Source of the DNA: an uncultured Comamonadaceae bacterium
GTDB lineage: Bacteria; Pseudomonadota; Gammaproteobacteria; Burkholderiales; Burkholderiaceae
Length of the DNA: 10,494 nucleotides
Reading direction: 5' to 3'
NCBI GenBank assembly: GCA_946482595.1
Contig: CAMLSD010000132.1
Span: 1 to 10,494, forward strand
In this document: positions 7,604-10,494 of the stretch, in pieces
How the letters are laid out: every line of letters starts with the position of its first letter
Position numbering within the stretch: the stretch's first letter is position 1
Position numbers and translations under genes: made by a program
The notes under the pieces: model-generated
Told to the model about the DNA's origin: nothing
Databases searched by the model: none
What the model saw: only the letters and a program-made list of their open reading frames with translations

Positions 7604-7639
7604 GCCCTGCCAGCAAGCCGCGCAGGCCACACACGATCA

Positions 7640-7663
7640 GGGCAGCTTCGGCTGCCCTTTTTT
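7640..7663 (+). terminator. Rho-independent terminator after ETF-QO
   Basis: Perfect stem GGGCAGC (7640-7646) and GCTGCCC (7651-7657), closed by a TTCG loop in the very stable C(UUCG)G form, followed directly by six T (7658-7663). It begins 36 nt after the ETF-QO stop and separates that unit from the gcv leader. Confidence 0.95.
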
Positions 7664-7675
7664 GCGGGCCTGCAT

Positions 7676-7681
7676 TACACT
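7676..7681 (+). promoter_or_regulatory. Possible -10 box of the gcv operon leader
   Basis: TACACT (four of six to TATAAT) lies seven bases before the first strand of glycine aptamer 1, where a -10 would put the start site at about 7688. A matching -35 would overlap the preceding terminator and none is convincing, so the promoter call is tentative. Only 24 bases separate the terminator from the aptamer, so the promoter must be in or near this gap. Confidence 0.3.
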
Positions 7682-7687
7682 GGCGGC

Positions 7688-7778
7688 CTGCCAGGAGAGA
7701 GCCGCTGACCGAGCACGGTGCACGGCCGCCGAAGGCGCAGAGGCACCCCCTCGAACGCTCAGGCAAAAGGACTGGCAG
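7688..7778 (+). promoter_or_regulatory. Glycine riboswitch, aptamer 1
   Basis: First of two glycine-binding aptamers in the 5' leader of gcvTHP. A perfect 7-bp P1 closes it: CTGCCAG (7688-7694) with CTGGCAG (7772-7778). Inside are the conserved strings of the class: GGAGAGAGCC at the start, CGCCGAAGGCGCA in the middle, and ACGCTCAGGCAAAAGGAC at the end. Glycine aptamers are known to switch on glycine-cleavage genes when glycine is high. The match to the class is unmistakable by eye; base-level pairing of the internal arms was not computed. Confidence 0.93.
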
Positions 7779-7779
7779 A

Positions 7780-7797
7780 CGCTTCGTGAACGAAGCG
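7780..7797 (+). other. Stem-loop in the linker between the two glycine aptamers
   Basis: CGCTTCG (7780-7786) and CGAAGCG (7791-7797) form a perfect 7-bp stem with a TGAA loop, starting two bases after P1 of aptamer 1 and ending about two bases before P1 of aptamer 2. Linkers in the well-studied tandem glycine riboswitches are short and take part in a kink-turn with the leader; a full hairpin here is an addition to that plan. Its effect is unknown. Confidence 0.8.
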
Positions 7798-7798
7798 A

Positions 7799-7920
7799 TC
7801 CTCACTGGAGAGAGGTGCCGGCAGGGCTCAACCCCCGCCACGGCATCCACCGAAGGGGCAAGTCGGGCGCACTGAAGCGGTGTGCCGGGCCAATCTCTCA
7901 GGTAAAGCGGACAGCGAGGG
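7799..7920 (+). promoter_or_regulatory. Glycine riboswitch, aptamer 2
   Basis: Second aptamer of the tandem pair. P1 pairs CCTCACT (7800-7806) with AGCGAGG (7913-7919) with one A-C mismatch. The conserved GGAGAG (7807-7812), CACCGAAGGGGCAA (7848-7861) and CTCTCAGGTAAAGCGGACAG (7895-7914) are all present. A side hairpin lies near 7867-7885. It is longer than aptamer 1 because of extra bases in its third arm. It lies 65 nt before the gcvT start and its P1 leads straight into the expression platform. Confidence 0.93.
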
Positions 7921-7925
7921 CAGAC

Positions 7926-7954
7926 CCACCCGAACCCGGTTGCCGGGCAGGTGG
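7926..7954 (+). promoter_or_regulatory. Probable expression platform hairpin of the glycine riboswitch
   Basis: The outer stem pairs CCACC (7926-7930) with GGTGG (7950-7954); an inner stem pairs CCCGG (7935-7939) with CCGGG (7943-7947) over a TTG loop. There is no T-tract, so translational rather than terminator control is suggested. AGGTGG (7949-7954) is Shine-Dalgarno-like and nine bases from an in-frame ATG at 7964, so this hairpin would hide that site. If translation starts at 7985 the sequestration model is weaker. Confidence 0.5.
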
Positions 7955-7984
7955 TTGGACAACATGCCCTCGGAAGACCACACC

Positions 7985-9112
7985 ATGTCCGCCAACGAAC
8001 AGCCCCAGAACCTGCTGCGCACGCCGCTGTACGCCCTGCACCTTGAAGCCGGTGCCCGCATGGTGCCTTTTGCCGGCTATGAAATGCCGGTGCAGTACGA
8101 GGGCATCATCGCCGAACACCGGCACTGCCGCACCGAAGCCGCCCTGTTCGACGTCTCCCACATGGGGCAGGTGCGCGTGACCGGCGATGACGCCGCCCGC
8201 GCCCTGGAGTCGCTGATCCCGGTCGACATCGTCGGCCTGGGTGTGGGCAAGCAACGCTACGGCTTTTTCACCAACAGCAACGGCGGCCTGCTCGACGACC
8301 TGATGATCACGCGCCGCGAAGGCGACTTCCTGCTGATCGTCAATGCCGCCTGCAAGACGGCCGACATCGCCCACCTGCAGACCCACATCGGCCATCGCTG
8401 CTCGATCCAGCCCCAGCCCGACCAGGCGCTGCTGGCGCTGCAGGGTCCACAGGCCGTGCAGGCGCTGTCCCGCGTGAATGCGGACGTGGCACGCCTGACC
8501 TTCATGACCGGTGCCGCCTTCACGCTGGCCGGCACCTCGTGTTTTGTCACCCGCTCCGGTTACACCGGCGAAGACGGTTTCGAGATCTCGGTGCCGGCCG
8601 AGCAGGCCGAGGCGCTGGCGCGTGTGCTGCTGAACCAGCCCGAAGTCAGATGGGCTGGCCTTGGGGCACGCGACACGCTGCGCCTCGAAGCCGGACTGTG
8701 TCTTTACGGGCACGACATCGGCGAGCAGACCACGCCGGTCGAGGCCGGTCTCACCTGGGCCATCCAGAAGGTGCGGCGTGCCGGCGGCGAGCGTGCCGGC
8801 GGTTACCCTGGTGCATCGGTGATCGACAGCCAGATCGCCTCCGGCGCCATGAACAAACGCGTGGGCCTGGTCAGCATGGAGCGTGTGCCGGTGCGCGAGG
8901 GCGCGCGCATCGTCGACGGCCATGGCCATGCGCTGGGCCGGGTCACCAGCGGCACGCTCGGGCCGACCGTCAACCAGCCGGTGGCCATGGCCTACCTCCC
9001 GGTCAACCATGCCGCACCGGGGGCCGTCGTCTACGCCGAGGTGCGCGAGAAGCGTCTGCCCATGCGCGTCACCCCCATGCCCTTTGCCCCTCATCGCTAC
9101 GTGCGCGGCTGA
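7985..9112 (+). CDS. gcvT: Aminomethyltransferase, T-protein of the glycine cleavage system
   Basis: Transfers the aminomethyl carbon from lipoyl-GcvH to tetrahydrofolate, giving 5,10-methylene-THF and ammonia. The 375 residues show the family blocks in order: ARMVPFAGYEMPVQY (24-38), FDVSHMGQ (55-62), GGLLDDLMIT (100-109) with the conserved folate-contacting Asp of the DD pair, GYTGEDGFEISVP, and GARDTLRLEAGLCLYGHDI followed by TPVEAGLTWAI. The C-terminal barrel includes KRVGLV and TSGTLGPT. I chose the ATG at 7985 (MSANEQPQNLLRTPL) because it fits homologue N-termini and has GGAAG eight bases ahead; an in-frame ATG at 7964 adds seven residues and is the alternative. It leads a gcvT-gcvH-gcvP operon under the tandem glycine riboswitch. 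Confidence 0.96.
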   Translation: MSANEQPQNLLRTPLYALHLEAGARMVPFAGYEMPVQYEGIIAEHRHCRTEAALFDVSHMGQVRVTGDDAARALESLIPVDIVGLGVGKQRYGFFTNSNGGLLDDLMITRREGDFLLIVNAACKTADIAHLQTHIGHRCSIQPQPDQALLALQGPQAVQALSRVNADVARLTFMTGAAFTLAGTSCFVTRSGYTGEDGFEISVPAEQAEALARVLLNQPEVRWAGLGARDTLRLEAGLCLYGHDIGEQTTPVEAGLTWAIQKVRRAGGERAGGYPGASVIDSQIASGAMNKRVGLVSMERVPVREGARIVDGHGHALGRVTSGTLGPTVNQPVAMAYLPVNHAAPGAVVYAEVREKRLPMRVTPMPFAPHRYVRG

Positions 9113-9160
9113 CGCGCCCGCCTGCCACTGCATTCCAACACCCCGATCAAGGAGTCCGCA

Positions 9161-9538
9161 ATGACCGTGAAGTACACCCCCGACCATGAGTGGGTCCAGC
9201 TCGATGGCGACGAAGGCATCGCCACCGTCGGCATCACCCTGCATGCGCAGGATGCGCTCGGTGACGTCGTGTTTGTCGACCTGCCGGCCGTGGGCACCAC
9301 GCTGGACAAGCAGGCGGTGGCCGGAGTGGTCGAGTCCGTCAAGGCCGCCGCCGACGTCTACGCGCCGGTCTCCGGCGAGGTGATCGAGGTCAACGAAGAC
9401 TTGCGCAACGACCCGTCACTGGCCAACACCGACCCGCTCGGCAAGGGCTGGTTCTTCCGCATGCGCATGAGCAACCTCGGCGAGTTCGACGTCCTGATGG
9501 ATGCCCCCGCCTACGACGCGCTCGTCAAGAACAGCTGA
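9161..9538 (+). CDS. gcvH: Glycine cleavage system H protein (lipoyl carrier)
   Basis: Small lipoyl-domain shuttle protein of 125 residues that carries the aminomethyl group from GcvP to GcvT and then presents dihydrolipoate to the L-protein. The lipoylation site is Lys61 in [17 protein letters not shown], in its standard setting. The N-terminus YTPDHEWV, the block [12 protein letters not shown] and the C-terminal segment GKGWFFRMR are family hallmarks. The start is well supported by AAGGAG (9149-9154), six bases ahead. It lies 48 nt after gcvT in the same operon. The L-protein (dihydrolipoamide dehydrogenase) is not in the window and is usually shared with the 2-oxoacid dehydrogenases. Confidence 0.97.
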   Translation: MTVKYTPDHEWVQLDGDEGIATVGITLHAQDALGDVVFVDLPAVGTTLDKQAVAGVVESVKAAADVYAPVSGEVIEVNEDLRNDPSLANTDPLGKGWFFRMRMSNLGEFDVLMDAPAYDALVKNS

Positions 9539-9547
9539 TCCCCACAC

Positions 9548-9570
9548 GGCACGGGCAACTGGCCCGTGCC
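9548..9570 (+). other. Strong intercistronic hairpin between gcvH and gcvP
   Basis: Perfect 9-bp stem, GGCACGGGC (9548-9556) with GCCCGTGCC (9562-9570), over an AACTG loop, nine bases after the gcvH stop. No T-tract follows; the next 50 bases are C-rich with repeated CCTGCC. It could stabilise the upstream gcvTH message, mark a processing site or cause partial termination. The gap to gcvP is 92 nt. Confidence 0.65.
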
Positions 9571-9630
9571 ACCTGCCCTGCCCCGTCCTGCCTTGCCAGG
9601 CAAACCACCTGCCTGCCCTCGGAACACACC

Positions 9631-10494
9631 ATGCTGATGCCCGCCCACACGCCGCTGCGCGACCTCGAGTCGCATGATGAATTCATTGCCCGACACATCG
9701 GCATCGATGCCGCCGACGAGCAGCACATGCTGGGTGTGATCGGTGCGGCGTCGCGCCGCGCGCTGATCGAGACCATCGTGCCGTCGGCCATTCGCCGGCC
9801 CGAAGCGATGCACCTGCCGGCGCCGGCCTCGGAGGCCGAGGCGCTGCGCGAGCTCAAGTCGATCGCGGGGCGCAACCGCCTGCTCAAGAGCTTCATCGGC
9901 CAGGGGTATCACGGCACGCACACGCCTGGCGTCATCCTGCGCAATATCCTCGAGAACCCGGCGTGGTACACCGCCTACACGCCCTACCAGGCCGAGATTT
10001 CGCAGGGTCGCATGGAAGCGCTGGTGAACTTCCAGACCATGGTCTGCGACCTGACCGGCATGGCGATTGCCAATGCATCGATGCTCGACGAGGCCACCTC
10101 GGCTGCCGAGGCGATGACACTGGCCGCGCGCGCCGGCAAGTCGAAGTCGAATGTGTTCTACGTCGCAGACGACGTGCTGCCCCAGACGCTCGAAGTCATC
10201 CGCACACGGGCACGTCCACTGGGCATCGAAGTGCGCATCTGCTCGGGCGACGAAGCCCTGAATGAGGACAGCTTTGCCGTGCTGCTGCAGTATCCCGGCG
10301 TGGACGGTGTCGTGCGCGACTACCGCGACTGGATCGGCCGCTACCGCGCCCGCGGTGGCCTGGTCATCATGGCGGCTGACCTGCTGGCTCTCACCCTGAT
10401 CACGCCGCCGGGCGAACTGGGTGCCGACATCGCGGTGGGCACCACCCAGCGCTTCGGCATGCCCATGGGCAACGGCGGCCCGCATGCCGCCTAC
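9631..10494 (+). CDS. gcvP: Glycine dehydrogenase (decarboxylating), P-protein, 5' part
   Basis: First 288 codons of the PLP-dependent P-protein, which decarboxylates glycine and passes the aminomethyl group to lipoyl-GcvH. The frame is open to the window edge, so the gene is cut by the window, not broken. The N-terminal FIARHIG (18-24) is the family start signature. [34 protein letters not shown] and LLNFQT-like [14 protein letters not shown] follow, and the visible part ends in [19 protein letters not shown]. The full protein is normally about 950-970 residues, and the PLP lysine lies in the missing C-terminal half. The ATG at 9631 has only a weak GGAA six to nine bases ahead; an ATG two codons on (9637) is equally possible. 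Third gene of the gcv operon. Confidence 0.95.
   Translation, partial: MLMPAHTPLRDLESHDEFIARHIGIDAADEQHMLGVIGAASRRALIETIVPSAIRRPEAMHLPAPASEAEALRELKSIAGRNRLLKSFIGQGYHGTHTPGVILRNILENPAWYTAYTPYQAEISQGRMEALVNFQTMVCDLTGMAIANASMLDEATSAAEAMTLAARAGKSKSNVFYVADDVLPQTLEVIRTRARPLGIEVRICSGDEALNEDSFAVLLQYPGVDGVVRDYRDWIGRYRARGGLVIMAADLLALTLITPPGELGADIAVGTTQRFGMPMGNGGPHAAY

Noticed and set aside
5903..7630. Long open frame on the minus strand (575 codons) opposite ETF-QO
   Set aside because: It mirrors a certain gene whose full motif set reads on the plus strand. The product is rich in His, Arg, Ala and Gln with no recognisable domain, typical of an antisense shadow in GC-rich DNA.
7555..8180. Plus-strand open frames across the gcv leader
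   Set aside because: They cover the ETF-QO terminator and both glycine aptamers. The conservation seen is that of RNA, not protein.
7898..9244. Long open frame on the minus strand (448 codons) opposite gcvT and the riboswitch
   Set aside because: It is antisense to a certain gene and a structured leader. Its composition is shadow-like and it spans unrelated elements.
9511..10485. Minus-strand open frame (324 codons) opposite gcvP
   Set aside because: gcvP reads cleanly on the plus strand to the window edge with RHIG and GGPHAAY motifs; the opposite frame has no recognisable domain.

Overview
The window looks like an ordinary stretch of chromosome from a GC-rich betaproteobacterium, most likely of the order Burkholderiales. 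This rests on the high GC content, the SCOT-type scoAB pair beside a PAS-LuxR regulator, and a gcvTHP operon led by a tandem glycine riboswitch. The genus cannot be fixed from sequence reading alone. There are no insertion sequences, phage genes, CRISPR arrays, tRNAs or rRNAs.

Layout, left to right. (1) 1-107 is a short intergenic edge with a possible divergent promoter. (2) 108-1654, plus strand: aat and bpt, two N-end-rule aminoacyl-tRNA-protein transferases in one operon. (3) 1655-1750: GC-rich hairpins between convergent genes. (4) 1751-3117, minus strand: scoB and scoA, the two subunits of a 3-oxoacid CoA-transferase. (5) 3118-3236: a divergent control region with a perfect 8-4-8 inverted repeat built from two TACGTA hexamers. 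(6) 3237-3785, plus strand: a PAS-LuxR regulator, the obvious candidate for reading that repeat. (7) 3807-5693, minus strand: a tight operon transcribed in the order SDR dehydrogenase, YceH/UPF0502 protein, 4HBT-type thioesterase. (8) 5694-5917: a divergent control region with a perfect 14-bp palindrome of TetR-operator type. (9) 5918-7603, plus strand: ETF:ubiquinone oxidoreductase, ended by a textbook rho-independent terminator. (10) 7664-7984: the leader of the glycine cleavage operon, with a tandem glycine riboswitch. (11) 7985 to the right edge: gcvT, gcvH and the first 288 codons of gcvP.

How the genes work together. aat and bpt attach Leu/Phe or Leu to protein N-termini and so feed the ClpS/ClpAP pathway. 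scoAB activates acetoacetate at the expense of succinyl-CoA. ETF-QO passes electrons from acyl-CoA dehydrogenases and other flavoenzymes to ubiquinone, and the SDR-YceH-thioesterase operon beside it may belong to the same acyl-CoA economy. gcvTHP oxidises glycine to CO2, NH3 and methylene-THF when glycine is abundant, as sensed by the riboswitch.

I found no clearly new multi-gene system. The parts most worth a second look are regulatory: the TACGTA repeat, the AGAACGATCGTTCT palindrome, the hairpin inserted between the two glycine aptamers, and a hairpin in the gcvH-gcvP gap.
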